A stretch of 23,000 bases of DNA from a virus: positions 1 to 23,000 of the IMG/VR virus record IMGVR_UViG_3300017613_002894; one strand, 5' to 3'. Position numbers and translations under genes: made by a program. Below, in pieces: positions 1 to 7,212 of the stretch (positions are counted from its first letter, which is position 1; each line of letters begins with the position of its first letter). The notes below the pieces were generated by a model. That model was not told where the DNA came from, searched no databases, and worked only from the letters and a program-made list of their open reading frames with translations.

Positions 1-1
1 C

Positions 2-253
2 AAAAGGTATGATTTAAGTAATGGAGCATGCATCACCAGAGAACTACACGATCAGTTTCACCAGATTTATGGCAAGGGAAACAATACGCCAGATCAATTC
101 GAGGAGTTTATGACAATGAGAAAACTAAAAATATCTGAGGACAATGCCCCAATCGATAGCGACATGGCGCCTGAATCCACCGATCCAGGTGGCGAAGCTT
201 TAGCTACCGATGACGACATGATGCAACCGCCCGATTTCGAAGATCAAGAATAG
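2..253 (+). CDS. HNH endonuclease, C-terminal part (5' end outside window)
   Basis: This is the last 83 codons of a gene that starts before the window. The segment with NGAC, then H-x-x-F-H, then Y-G[12 protein letters not shown] is the closing part of the phage HNH endonuclease family that also includes the next gene (292-798), which has the same H-x-x-x-H and TPDQF-x-EF pattern. Proteins of this family are free-standing nucleases that cut DNA, often to spread their own gene. After the HNH core there is an acidic tail of about 45 residues rich in Asp, Glu and Pro that the next gene lacks. The N-terminal zinc site and the catalytic HH pair are not visible because of the window edge, so whether the enzyme is intact cannot be judged. 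Confidence 0.72.
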   Translation, partial: KRYDLSNGACITRELHDQFHQIYGKGNNTPDQFEEFMTMRKLKISEDNAPIDSDMAPESTDPGGEALATDDDMMQPPDFEDQE

Positions 254-291
254 CCCTGTGAATTTCTGTATTGTATCTCCGAATATATAAT

Positions 292-798
292 ATGGATATT
301 AGTACGCGAAAACGGAAACAAGCATCGCAAAAATTCAGAGCATATTATTCTGAATCTGAATCAACTATCAAGCGATACCTTTCCGGCCGAAATGGAAACA
401 GGTTCCAGGTTAAGTTTACCTGTCATCAATGCCAAGAGGATGTATTGATCAGGTGGAAACCATACCGTTACATGTTCGATCTAATGTGTACAAAATGTCT
501 TAGAGCCCACCTCAAGAAATTAGGAATAAAACTAAAGGGTGGACGCGGACCCAAATCTAAAAAGTGGGATCGCGATGTCAAAAATAGAGCTGGCCAGCGC
601 TGCGAACTTACAGGTCGCAAGGGTCGCCTTGTAGCTCACCATTTATGGAGCTATACTGACTATCCTGAACTCCGTCACGACACGATGTGCGGGGTGTGCA
701 TCCTGGAGAAATACCACAAACAATTCCATGCGGAATATGGGAAGAAAACTACCCCGGATCAATTCGCAGAATTTATATCCAACCTGGTAAACAACTAA
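292..798 (+). CDS. HNH endonuclease with N-terminal Cys4 zinc site
   Basis: A predicted HNH nuclease of 168 residues, probably a free-standing homing-type enzyme. Counting from the ATG at 292, C44-x2-C47 and C66-x2-C69 form a likely structural zinc site. The nuclease core runs from C104 through the catalytic HH pair (H116, H117), the YPEL segment near 124-127 and H142-x3-H146. It ends in the YG...TPDQF-x-EF segment shared with the truncated gene upstream. A TTG at 271 is in frame and would add seven residues, but neither start has a clear ribosome site and ATG 292 is preferred. The N-terminus is very basic, as expected for DNA binding. The two neighbouring family members suggest duplication or repeated insertion into the structural gene cluster. 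Confidence 0.85.
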   Translation: MDISTRKRKQASQKFRAYYSESESTIKRYLSGRNGNRFQVKFTCHQCQEDVLIRWKPYRYMFDLMCTKCLRAHLKKLGIKLKGGRGPKSKKWDRDVKNRAGQRCELTGRKGRLVAHHLWSYTDYPELRHDTMCGVCILEKYHKQFHAEYGKKTTPDQFAEFISNLVNN

Positions 799-824
799 TC
801 CCTAAGAGATTTTATTAACTCGAC

Positions 825-846
825 GGATGAAGGTGGAACTTCATCC
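825..846 (+). other. Perfect 8-bp hairpin between HNH gene and next ORF
   Basis: GGATGAAG (825-832) pairs exactly with CTTCATCC (839-846) around a six-base loop. It lies 27 bases after the HNH stop codon and ahead of the ribosome site at 871. It could end or process the HNH transcript, but it is not followed directly by a run of T, so a Rho-independent terminator is not well supported. Confidence 0.4.
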
Positions 847-883
847 ATAGAAATTGCAATAACTTTTAAAAAGGAGAACACTC

Positions 884-1120
884 ATGGCCTTAAGAAATGC
901 AATTGGTTTCTTCCGTCGTATCATTTCATGTAACACAATGAATGCTACGAAATTAGTTGGCGGATTCCCCAGCTACACTGTAGTCGAAGCGAATGCCCTC
1001 GATGAAAGACTTATCGAAGGGTCCATGGCTTGGGTCAGTGATGAGACTGGTGGACCCGTTCTGGCCCGTTCCGATGGAGCAGACTGGATCGTTCCGTTAA
1101 CTGGTGCCCCAATCGCGTAA
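884..1120 (+). CDS. Small phage protein of unknown function, 78 aa
   Basis: I do not recognise a specific function. The gene has a strong AAGGAG ribosome site at 871-876, seven bases before ATG 884, so translation is very likely. The N-terminal 20 residues are basic and hydrophobic (two adjacent Arg, two Phe). The rest contains a W-V-S-D-E-T-G-G-P-V-L segment followed by S-D-G-A-D-W, a pattern that I recall from many small phage structural and fibre-associated proteins, where it forms a short beta unit. There is no membrane segment or catalytic motif. Its place just ahead of the connector-type genes makes a minor head or neck protein possible, but that is inference from position only. Confidence 0.65.
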   Translation: MALRNAIGFFRRIISCNTMNATKLVGGFPSYTVVEANALDERLIEGSMAWVSDETGGPVLARSDGADWIVPLTGAPIA

Positions 1121-1139
1121 GAAACACCCGACAAGGAGA

Positions 1140-1173
1140 GTGGGAGCTGCTTTGTATTAAAGGAGTCTCCCAC
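1140..1173 (+). other. 7-bp hairpin in the gap before the acidic protein gene
   Basis: GTGGGAG (1140-1146) pairs with CTCCCAC (1167-1173) around a 20-base loop. The loop contains AAAGGAG, which resembles a ribosome site but has no start codon after it. The sequence AATCTTT follows, which is a poor T-tract. A weak terminator or an mRNA processing structure are both possible. Confidence 0.3.
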
Positions 1174-1239
1174 AATCTTTATCCGACCCCATCAATAACT
1201 ATATCACCGAGAGAAATTTAATAAAGGAGATTGGTAATT

Positions 1240-1848
1240 ATGACTGAATATCGAATGATGATGCCCAAACAGATCAAAAAGGATGGCTCACTCGTCGTCT
1301 TGAAGAAAGGCGCGATCGTAACAGAGTCTGACTTTCCGATCGCGGCCCAGTTCAAGGACTTTATTACAAAGGGAGTTCTCAAGGAAGTCAAGGAGCAAAA
1401 ACCCGAGAAGGCCTTGAAATCTGCGGAGAAAGACTCCAAGAAGGACGAAGCCAAAGCTACGGCTTTAGCCCGTAAGGCTGCTTTGATCGCTGATGAAAAC
1501 AAAGCCGATGCGTCTGATGAAGGCGAAAAAGTTGAAGCTGATGCCGAAAACGCCGAAGCTGAAGTTGATGGTGCCCTGGACTCAATAGTTGAGGGTGAGA
1601 TCGATGAATCCAACGAGCCTGAAGAGGATGTAACGAAGTATGAAACATCCACTCCCCCGGATAAATCGGAAGCCGGTCTGAAAACTAAATCCGATCCGGA
1701 AGCTGGAACTACTGGAATGGTCGCTTTGGATGACGAGACCATGACCCTCGCAAATGCTTCCGATGAAGAGTACAAGAACGCTGACTCTAAGACTAAACGT
1801 CAGATCACTATGGCTAAGAAAAAGCTATCCACCATCACCGGTGAGTAA
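1240..1848 (+). CDS. Acidic Lys/Glu/Ala-rich phage protein of unknown function
   Basis: Function not recognised. ATG 1240 is chosen because AAGGAG at 1223-1228 lies 11 bases upstream; the in-frame TTG at 1231 would be only two bases from that site. The product is 202 residues. Residues 1-50 form a compact unit with K-D-G-S-L-V-V-L-K-K-G-A-I-V and a G-V-L-K-E-V strand, similar in character to short beta domains of phage structural proteins. Residues 50-165 are low complexity, rich in Lys, Glu, Ala and Asp, probably helical or disordered, and strongly acidic toward the middle. The C-terminus turns basic (K-T-K-R-Q...A-K-K-K). The stop codon overlaps the next start as TAATG, so the two genes are translationally coupled. 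A virion accessory protein is plausible. Confidence 0.7.
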   Translation: MTEYRMMMPKQIKKDGSLVVLKKGAIVTESDFPIAAQFKDFITKGVLKEVKEQKPEKALKSAEKDSKKDEAKATALARKAALIADENKADASDEGEKVEADAENAEAEVDGALDSIVEGEIDESNEPEEDVTKYETSTPPDKSEAGLKTKSDPEAGTTGMVALDDETMTLANASDEEYKNADSKTKRQITMAKKKLSTITGE

Positions 1849-2543
1849 TGCTCTACACTGCGACTACACTCAGACAGATTTTCAATTTGACTGGCTCGGG
1901 CCCTAAGAACAAGGCCCGAAACAGCCGAATTAAAGGGATACGTCCATCCATAGAGAAGGATCTCAAGAGGTTCAGCTTTCTTGTTAAGTCAAAGGAATCA
2001 TACTCTTGGCCTTCAGGACATATCACTTCCATTACATATCCAGGTCTAACTCTCAAGAAATTTCGAAACGATCGTCGTGTAACCCCTATGAGTACCTCCG
2101 TATGGCTTCACTGCACATGTCCCGCATTTTTATATTGGGGGAGCAAATACTGGAGTACTCAATATAGTTACAACTTCCCGGATAAATCCGAGACCAGGCC
2201 ACCCAATGTTCGGGATCCCCTGGGAGCGAATTGGACATGTAAGCATGGTATCCGGGCAATGAACTATGTATCCAAAAAGGGATTCGAAAAACTTTACAGC
2301 AGATTTACAAAGAAGTCGTCCTTAATAATGGCTTCTAAAGAGGAAATCTGGAAAGCTGCAGCCGAATTTTTATCCAGAACCAGCGAAGCGGATGAATCTC
2401 ATCTTGCCCAAATCTACCCACAGGAATATTCCAGCTTTATTACATCCCTTGAGGATAATGGAGTATTCGGACCCGTCGGTGAGAAAGAAATCTGTGACCA
2501 CCCAAGCATAGAGAATTTAGTTAACGAGGATCTATTTGGGTAA
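1848..2543 (+). CDS. Protein with SWIM-like CxC...CxH zinc site
   Basis: The 231-residue product contains C89-x-C91 followed by a Pro-Ala-Phe-Leu-Tyr-Trp segment and, 39 residues later, C131-x-H133 in a T-C-K-H-G context. CxC...CxH is the arrangement of SWIM zinc fingers, which bind DNA or protein; the gap between the pairs is longer than in most SWIM domains. Between them are many aromatic residues and an N-V-R-D-P-L-G turn. The N-terminal 75 residues are basic with beta character and the C-terminal 80 residues are acidic and probably helical. Its start overlaps the previous stop (TAATG). It sits just before the connector-type genes, so it may be a virion or head-completion protein, but its role is not known to me. 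Confidence 0.72.
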   Translation: MLYTATTLRQIFNLTGSGPKNKARNSRIKGIRPSIEKDLKRFSFLVKSKESYSWPSGHITSITYPGLTLKKFRNDRRVTPMSTSVWLHCTCPAFLYWGSKYWSTQYSYNFPDKSETRPPNVRDPLGANWTCKHGIRAMNYVSKKGFEKLYSRFTKKSSLIMASKEEIWKAAAEFLSRTSEADESHLAQIYPQEYSSFITSLEDNGVFGPVGEKEICDHPSIENLVNEDLFG

Positions 2544-2551
2544 TCCAGACG

Positions 2552-2599
2552 GTCTCTTTAAATCTTACAAACATATTATAAACTTGGATTTAAAGGGAT
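2552..2599 (+). promoter_or_regulatory. Long AT-rich inverted repeat in front of the connector genes
   Basis: CTTTAAATC (2556-2564) pairs exactly with GATTTAAAG (2587-2595). As RNA the stem extends outward to 2552/2599 using two G-U pairs, giving about 13 base pairs around a 22-base loop. The loop holds TATTATAAAC, which resembles a late-type or -10 promoter element. The structure fills most of the gap between 2543 and 2634. It could be a regulatory or mRNA-processing element; no T-tract follows, so it is not a typical terminator. Confidence 0.4.
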
Positions 2600-2633
2600 A
2601 ATTGTTACCTAACGTTCGCGGGAGATTTGAATC

Positions 2634-3161
2634 ATGGCTATGACATATGTTGAGATCGTTGATGATGCTCTTGAAAAGATAGAGCTTCGATACAGACTAT
2701 CTAAGATGGACAACCTCCTGGAGAACCCACCAACTCCGGAAGAGGCAGAAGAGTTTATTTTTGACGCCCTCCAAGACATCAATTCATTTCCACCTCAAAC
2801 ATTTTTTACCGTAGAACAGGCGTACGATTCAGATGCCACGGGGTATGATCCTCGATGGAAAACACTGCTTTTCTTGGGCATCTGTAAATACGCAATTCTG
2901 CAGCAAGTAATCCATTGGACTGGTGAGGGTCTTGAAGGTCGAATCGATGAGCTTGTTGCTGAAAACAAGAGGCCTGATTATGAATCCCTTCTGAGTATAA
3001 TCACTGATGAATTTGACACGAAATGTGAACGCTTGAAGCAAACATCTCAGAAATTCATCAGACATGTAAATGGTGCGGACATCCCAAGCACAGTCTTATC
3101 GGGTGGACGCACTTCCACAATCATCACCACCTGGATGTCCAGGGTAGCGAGAACTACTTAA
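2634..3161 (+). CDS. Putative head-tail adaptor (connector) protein
   Basis: The 175-residue product looks mainly helical: residues 1-30, 34-50, 75-95 and 100-145 form regular amphipathic stretches, with N-P-P-T-P-E-E-A-E-E-F near 31-41 and an F-P-P-Q-T-F-F-T turn near 52-59. The last 25 residues are rich in Ser, Thr and Gly and probably extended. A small, mostly helical protein at the start of the connector genes fits the adaptor that binds the portal ring in many tailed phages. No single motif proves this, so the role comes from fold character and gene order. GGGAGA at 2620-2625 lies eight bases before ATG 2634; a second ATG at 2640 is in frame. The stop overlaps the next start. Confidence 0.6.
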   Translation: MAMTYVEIVDDALEKIELRYRLSKMDNLLENPPTPEEAEEFIFDALQDINSFPPQTFFTVEQAYDSDATGYDPRWKTLLFLGICKYAILQQVIHWTGEGLEGRIDELVAENKRPDYESLLSIITDEFDTKCERLKQTSQKFIRHVNGADIPSTVLSGGRTSTIITTWMSRVARTT

Positions 3162-3685
3162 TGACGCTATATGAATTCTCCGAAGATAGGATTCTATACC
3201 GTGACTTATCCCACTTTGAATCAGCCATTCAAAAGAAAGTCGCGGATAAGATAATCACATACTTCCTCCGGAAGTTCGGGACAGATATAACTGTTGTTCG
3301 CTCCAAGGAACACACCGAAATGTCGGACGAGAATCCAGAACCTACGACCTTGGCAGATGCAGCGTTCGATGTGTATGGTGAATACAGCGGTTTATCTCCA
3401 AAGACTGCGAACGCTGGAGATACAGATGGTACTGGAGAAACTGTCACATTCCCTGCTCGTATCATCATCGGTACTCTACCAATGAGCCCTATGGATGCCG
3501 CCATCTCAGGGCACTTGGAACAACAGATAATTTACACTCGATATGATGTCCTACCGAACGATCGATTTTTCATCAATATGGAAGAAGGGTCAAAGAAGGA
3601 ATTTCTCGTCGGTCAACATTTAGTGTCTGGCCAACATGTCGAAATAATCAAAAGATTTGAAGTCAATAATTTAGGAGGGGACTAA
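3161..3685 (+). CDS. Putative head-closure / neck protein
   Basis: The 174-residue product begins with a helical segment of about 40 residues. A beta-rich body follows with an acidic loop (N-A-G-D-T-D-G-T-G-E-T) near residues 86-96. The C-terminal part holds the pattern Y-D-V-L-P-N-D-R-F-F-I...K-E-F-L-V-G, like the barrel of stopper-type neck proteins, where D-x-L-x-x-x-D-R precedes strands of a small barrel. Start and stop fit tightly: TAATG at 3159-3163 couples it to the preceding gene and the next ORF begins five bases after it. GGAGGGG at the end of this gene is the ribosome site of the next one. Head closure is inferred from order (helical protein, beta protein, terminator-like protein, sheath), not from a diagnostic motif. 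Confidence 0.5.
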   Translation: MTLYEFSEDRILYRDLSHFESAIQKKVADKIITYFLRKFGTDITVVRSKEHTEMSDENPEPTTLADAAFDVYGEYSGLSPKTANAGDTDGTGETVTFPARIIIGTLPMSPMDAAISGHLEQQIIYTRYDVLPNDRFFINMEEGSKKEFLVGQHLVSGQHVEIIKRFEVNNLGGD

Positions 3686-3690
3686 GATAA

Positions 3691-4329
3691 ATGGCATACA
3701 CAGTTATAACCCCAATTGCTTTAATTCTTAAGGCTCTCGATGATGAGATCAAGGTTAGATATCCGGATATTACAACCAAATATGATCCATCGATGTCATA
3801 TGAGGAGACTGTAAAGGGTGTAAGATATGTGAGATCTTCGATGGCCCTCGATGAAGAGCAAACATTCCCCCTAATGGGATTTTCGAGAACATCTGTAATC
3901 GGGCAGGAGGATCTCCCACGCAGACAGATCCCGATGAGGCCGAGAGTAGCAGACTCAGAAGCTGATCAATATAAATCCCGACTCTGTCAATTTGACTTTT
4001 TGTTTAAGTTTTTCGAGAGGGATGTCGTCATGGCTGATACTTTTGAAGTTATGTATGGAGCCCATGCAGCGATTAATGATATCAAGACATTAACTGTAAC
4101 TTTACCAGACGTTGGGGATTTTGAATATCAGTGTATCTGGAAAGACCTCGACGAAATCGAATTCAATAAGGAAGATAATTTTTACATCTCGAGCGCTGGC
4201 TCCTGCACGATTCACGGCAAATTTATCGTGATGCGAGATACACCATATCCATTGATCGAAACGATCAATATGGTAATCAAAAACTGGGCTGGCACGGTAG
4301 ACTATGCAACTACGGTCATCACACCATAA
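3691..4329 (+). CDS. Putative tail terminator / tail completion protein
   Basis: This 212-residue protein has alternating helix and strand. It begins with an I-A-L-I-L-K-A-L-D-D-E-I helix and a Y-P-D-I-T-T-K-Y-D-P-S turn. Residues 60-85 hold F-P-L-M-G-F-S-R-T. A beta core follows with F-D-F-L-F-K-F-F-E-R-D and then W-K-D-L-D-E-I-E. The F-x-Y-I-S-S-A-G-S-C-T-I-H-G-K-F-I strand pair near 163-180 closes it. Ring-forming terminator proteins cap the tube and sheath and sit just before the sheath gene in many myophages, as this one does. GGAGG at 3673-3677 provides its ribosome site. The identification rests on position and general fold character; a sheath-stabilising neck protein (T4 gp3/gp15 type) is an equal alternative. 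Confidence 0.5.
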   Translation: MAYTVITPIALILKALDDEIKVRYPDITTKYDPSMSYEETVKGVRYVRSSMALDEEQTFPLMGFSRTSVIGQEDLPRRQIPMRPRVADSEADQYKSRLCQFDFLFKFFERDVVMADTFEVMYGAHAAINDIKTLTVTLPDVGDFEYQCIWKDLDEIEFNKEDNFYISSAGSCTIHGKFIVMRDTPYPLIETINMVIKNWAGTVDYATTVITP

Positions 4330-4391
4330 TCTACCTTTGTGATAACAATATAATCTTTACCTTACGTGTAAAAGAGGTAATACAGACATTT

Positions 4392-4399
4392 TATAAATC
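4392..4399 (+). promoter_or_regulatory. Possible late-type promoter element TATAAATC
   Basis: TATAAATC at 4392-4399 matches seven of eight bases of the T4 late promoter TATAAATA and lies about 30 bases before the small gene at 4431, in the 100-base gap ahead of the sheath gene. This would make sense for strong late expression of sheath and tube. A match this short occurs by chance in AT-rich DNA, and it is not known whether this phage has a T4-type late sigma factor. Confidence 0.25.
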
Positions 4400-4430
4400 T
4401 AATACATCAAGATAACTAAAGGAGTGCCTC

Positions 4431-4604
4431 ATGGCTAAAGATAAGAAAATGATTGGATCCCTGGTTTCACGGTTAGACCACCCTGTATACCTTTCCTATT
4501 TTGGGGAAGGCCTTGTGGTACCACCAAGGGGCGTCATGAAAAAGATAAAAAAGGTAGGCTTAGGTGCTATCCCACGGGGAGTCATTTTTGTCCCAAATAA
4601 ATAA
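4431..4604 (+). CDS. Small conserved-looking protein upstream of sheath, 57 aa
   Basis: A 57-codon gene with a strong AAAGGAG ribosome site at 4418-4424, six bases before the ATG. The product is basic and compact. It has S-R-L-D-H-P-V-Y-L-S-Y near residues 13-23, G-L-V-V-P-P-R-G near 27-34, and ends with L-G-A-I-P-R-G-V-I-F-V-P. This layout (a strand, a Pro-Gly turn, a Lys-rich linker and a final L-G-x-x-P-x-G-V-x-x-V strand) resembles a class of very small proteins I recall next to tail genes of large myophages. Their function is unknown to me. The gene fills the space between the terminator-like gene and the sheath and was probably kept for a role in tail assembly. Confidence 0.75.
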   Translation: MAKDKKMIGSLVSRLDHPVYLSYFGEGLVVPPRGVMKKIKKVGLGAIPRGVIFVPNK

Positions 4605-4628
4605 TTTCACTTCAATGGAGGAAACATC

Positions 4629-7196
4629 ATGGCAGTAGTAGGTGGACATCCACAAGTTACAATTCGGGAGATTGATTTATCCGTTCGAGTTCCCGGTTTT
4701 CCAGGAGTATACGGAGCCATCGTCATTCCTGCCAAGCGAGGCCCAATTGACGAACCTCAGCTGGTAACGAGTGAAGCGCAGTTGCTTCGATATTTTACGC
4801 CGAACGAAAAAGTCGAGATCGGATATGATCTTGCATACTTTTCTGCAATCGCATTCTTGCAGAAAGCCAACAAGCTTTGGGTGAAGAGAGCCATCGGGGA
4901 TAACTATCTCCATAGTGGCGCTGTCCTCAAGGAAATGACAGCAGGTGGGGATGACAACGAGACCCTGGTAACGGGTGAAGAGGATCCTTCTGCTTACTCA
5001 TTTGACGCCGATGAAGGTGTTCTGATTCACGCTGCCGACCCTGGAGAATGGGGCGACGATTTCGGTTTCCGTTTATGGTTACAGCGCGACCGCGAGGACA
5101 TTGTTCTCGGTGATGTTGCTGGAAATCTTGATTACGGCCCACCAATCGCAGCTACCGGAACAATCACAGCTGGTGGTGCAACTGTTGCAATCACCGCAGA
5201 AGCTGGTTATGAAGGTAATGTGACCATCACTTTCGCCGACGATGTATCTGAAGCTGGAACCCTGGCCATCACATCCATCGAGATCATCCTTGACGATACT
5301 GGATTTGCCGGTGGTGAGTACATCCTGATCAGCTCCCCATACGAAGATTTCTACGTCTGGACCCAAAACGACGGTGCCGGCGCTGATCCTACACCTGCTG
5401 GCGCAACCAGCTTGGGATCCTTCGATATCGTGGGAGTACAGACTGTCGCCCAGATCGCCGACGGTATTGCAGCCCTGATCGATGCCAACGCTGCTTTCGA
5501 TTGCCCGGCGACTGCAACCGGAACAATCCTGGCCACAGCCGCAAGAACTGGAGTTGCTTTATCCGCACCAGACGGAGCGACCGGTATGCCAACCCAGGCC
5601 ACAGTATTTGAGGCAACCCCAGGTGTCGATTCTGGTGTAACCGCAACTTACGACGCGGAAGCATTGACAATCGAAGTAACCCTGGAAGACCTCCAGACCA
5701 ATGCCGAAGATGTCCAGACCGCGATGGAAGCAATCGCAGTTATCGATACCTTCGATCTCGACACACTGCTTGACAGTGATGCATGGGATGCTGCATGGGG
5801 TGGAGCTACTCTGTCCGGTGGAACAAGCGGAGCGAACACAATCACAGTGGCACAGCACTTTGCCCCTGGCGAGCCAATCCGATTCTCAAAATCCGCAGCG
5901 GGAACCGACACTCTCCCTGATGGAATCGTTGAGAATACAACATATTACACCATCGAAGTCGACGCCACAACAATCAAACTGGCACCGACCCAGGCCGACG
6001 CAATTGCTGAGACCTCTGAAATCGACATCATAGATGCCGGTGACGGAACGATGGTCATGATCCCTCTGGTAGACGTAAAAGAGCCAGGCGGAATTCAGAT
6101 AGAAGTTTATCACTCATCCAACGAGAATGAGCCACTGGAACAATGGATCGTTTCATTAACTCCAGGCGCCAAGAACGGTCTCGGGAATAACATGTACATC
6201 GAAGATATGTTGGAAGGTTCCAACTACATCAGAGCCATCCACAATGCTCTGATCTCCGGTGGCCCAAGACCTCAGGTAACAGTTCTGTATCTCGGCGGAG
6301 GAGCCGACGGTGACGCAGTGACAGATGGAAAAATGATGCTTGCTGCCGATGCTTATAATGATCCAGCAGGTTTCCCGACAACGGTCCTAATGGACGGTGG
6401 TTGGGCTACACCAGCGTACCAGATTTATCTGGACAGCATCGCTCAGAATCGTCATGACTGTGTGGCTCTCCTGTCAGTGCCTTATGATAAGGAAGCTTCA
6501 GCCAACTACATCAATGAGATCGTCGATTACCGCAAGACAATCTTGAATCTTGCCAGTTCTTTCTCAGCGATGTACACCCCTCACGTAAAGATTTACGATA
6601 AGTTCAACGATCGTTATCTCTACGTTTCACCGGACGGATATGCGGGAGCCGCAATTTCCTTCACCGCATACAACTACGAAATGTGGTATCCAGTCGGTGG
6701 TTTCAAACGCGGTAACTTGAGCGTGCTTGATACTCGTCGCAGATTCACCAAGGGTGAGCTCGACTTCTTGTATGAAAACGATCTCAATCCGAATAGATTT
6801 TACCCCGGACGCGGAATCAACATTTGGGGACAAAAGACCCTTTATGGATTACCATCTGCTCTGGATCGCTTGAATGTCAGATTGCTCCTGGTGGTCTTGG
6901 AACCGGCCATCGCTTCAGCTCTCGAAACCTTCTTGTTTGACTTGAACGACGAGGCAACCCGTAAGCTGGCCAAGGCGATGATCGATGACTACATGGAAGG
7001 TGTTAAAGGGCGCCGCGGTGTGTACGAGTTCTATACACAGTGTGACGAGGATAACAACACGACAAATGACATTGACAACCACATCATGAATGTCCACCTC
7101 TTCATCAAACCGACTCTGTCAGTGGAGTACATCCCATTCACAGTAGTTATCATGAGAACTGGACTTTCTCTGCAGCTCGCTCAAGAAGCAGTTTAA
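4629..7196 (+). CDS. Tail sheath protein with large inserted domains
   Basis: The contractile tail sheath subunit, 855 residues. Residues 1-160 carry the usual sheath start (P-G-V-Y-G near 26-30, then a long F-A-T-type beta/alpha region ending in D-P-G-E-W-G-D-D). From about 481 onward the conserved sheath body resumes (Y-I-E-D-M-L-E-G-S-N-Y-I), and the C-terminus (G-R-R-G-V-Y-E-F, then I-K-P-T-L-S-V-E-Y-I-P-F) is the typical sheath end that joins neighbouring subunits. T4 gp18 is 659 residues. The extra length is an insertion at about 160-480 with Thr/Gly/Ala-rich beta segments of types common in phage surface proteins, probably exposed on the outside of the tail. GGAGG at 4617-4621 precedes the start. 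The gene is visibly richer in G and C than its neighbours, especially in the insertion. Confidence 0.95.
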   Translation: MAVVGGHPQVTIREIDLSVRVPGFPGVYGAIVIPAKRGPIDEPQLVTSEAQLLRYFTPNEKVEIGYDLAYFSAIAFLQKANKLWVKRAIGDNYLHSGAVLKEMTAGGDDNETLVTGEEDPSAYSFDADEGVLIHAADPGEWGDDFGFRLWLQRDREDIVLGDVAGNLDYGPPIAATGTITAGGATVAITAEAGYEGNVTITFADDVSEAGTLAITSIEIILDDTGFAGGEYILISSPYEDFYVWTQNDGAGADPTPAGATSLGSFDIVGVQTVAQIADGIAALIDANAAFDCPATATGTILATAARTGVALSAPDGATGMPTQATVFEATPGVDSGVTATYDAEALTIEVTLEDLQTNAEDVQTAMEAIAVIDTFDLDTLLDSDAWDAAWGGATLSGGTSGANTITVAQHFAPGEPIRFSKSAAGTDTLPDGIVENTTYYTIEVDATTIKLAPTQADAIAETSEIDIIDAGDGTMVMIPLVDVKEPGGIQIEVYHSSNENEPLEQWIVSLTPGAKNGLGNNMYIEDMLEGSNYIRAIHNALISGGPRPQVTVLYLGGGADGDAVTDGKMMLAADAYNDPAGFPTTVLMDGGWATPAYQIYLDSIAQNRHDCVALLSVPYDKEASANYINEIVDYRKTILNLASSFSAMYTPHVKIYDKFNDRYLYVSPDGYAGAAISFTAYNYEMWYPVGGFKRGNLSVLDTRRRFTKGELDFLYENDLNPNRFYPGRGINIWGQKTLYGLPSALDRLNVRLLLVVLEPAIASALETFLFDLNDEATRKLAKAMIDDYMEGVKGRRGVYEFYTQCDEDNNTTNDIDNHIMNVHLFIKPTLSVEYIPFTVVIMRTGLSLQLAQEAV

Positions 7197-7212
7197 GGAG
7201 GATAATTAAAAA

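Noticed and set aside
825-846. Rho-independent terminator after the HNH gene
   Set aside because: The stem is perfect but no run of T follows, so it is listed only as a hairpin.
1218-1775. A 185-codon - strand frame opposite the acidic protein gene
   Set aside because: Its Ser/Ala-rich sequence is the antisense of Glu/Ala/Asp codons, and all neighbouring genes are on the + strand.
5079-6113. Several 75-114 codon frames on both strands within the sheath insertion
   Set aside because: They overlap the sheath frame, which continues unbroken into its conserved C-terminus; they reflect the higher GC content there.
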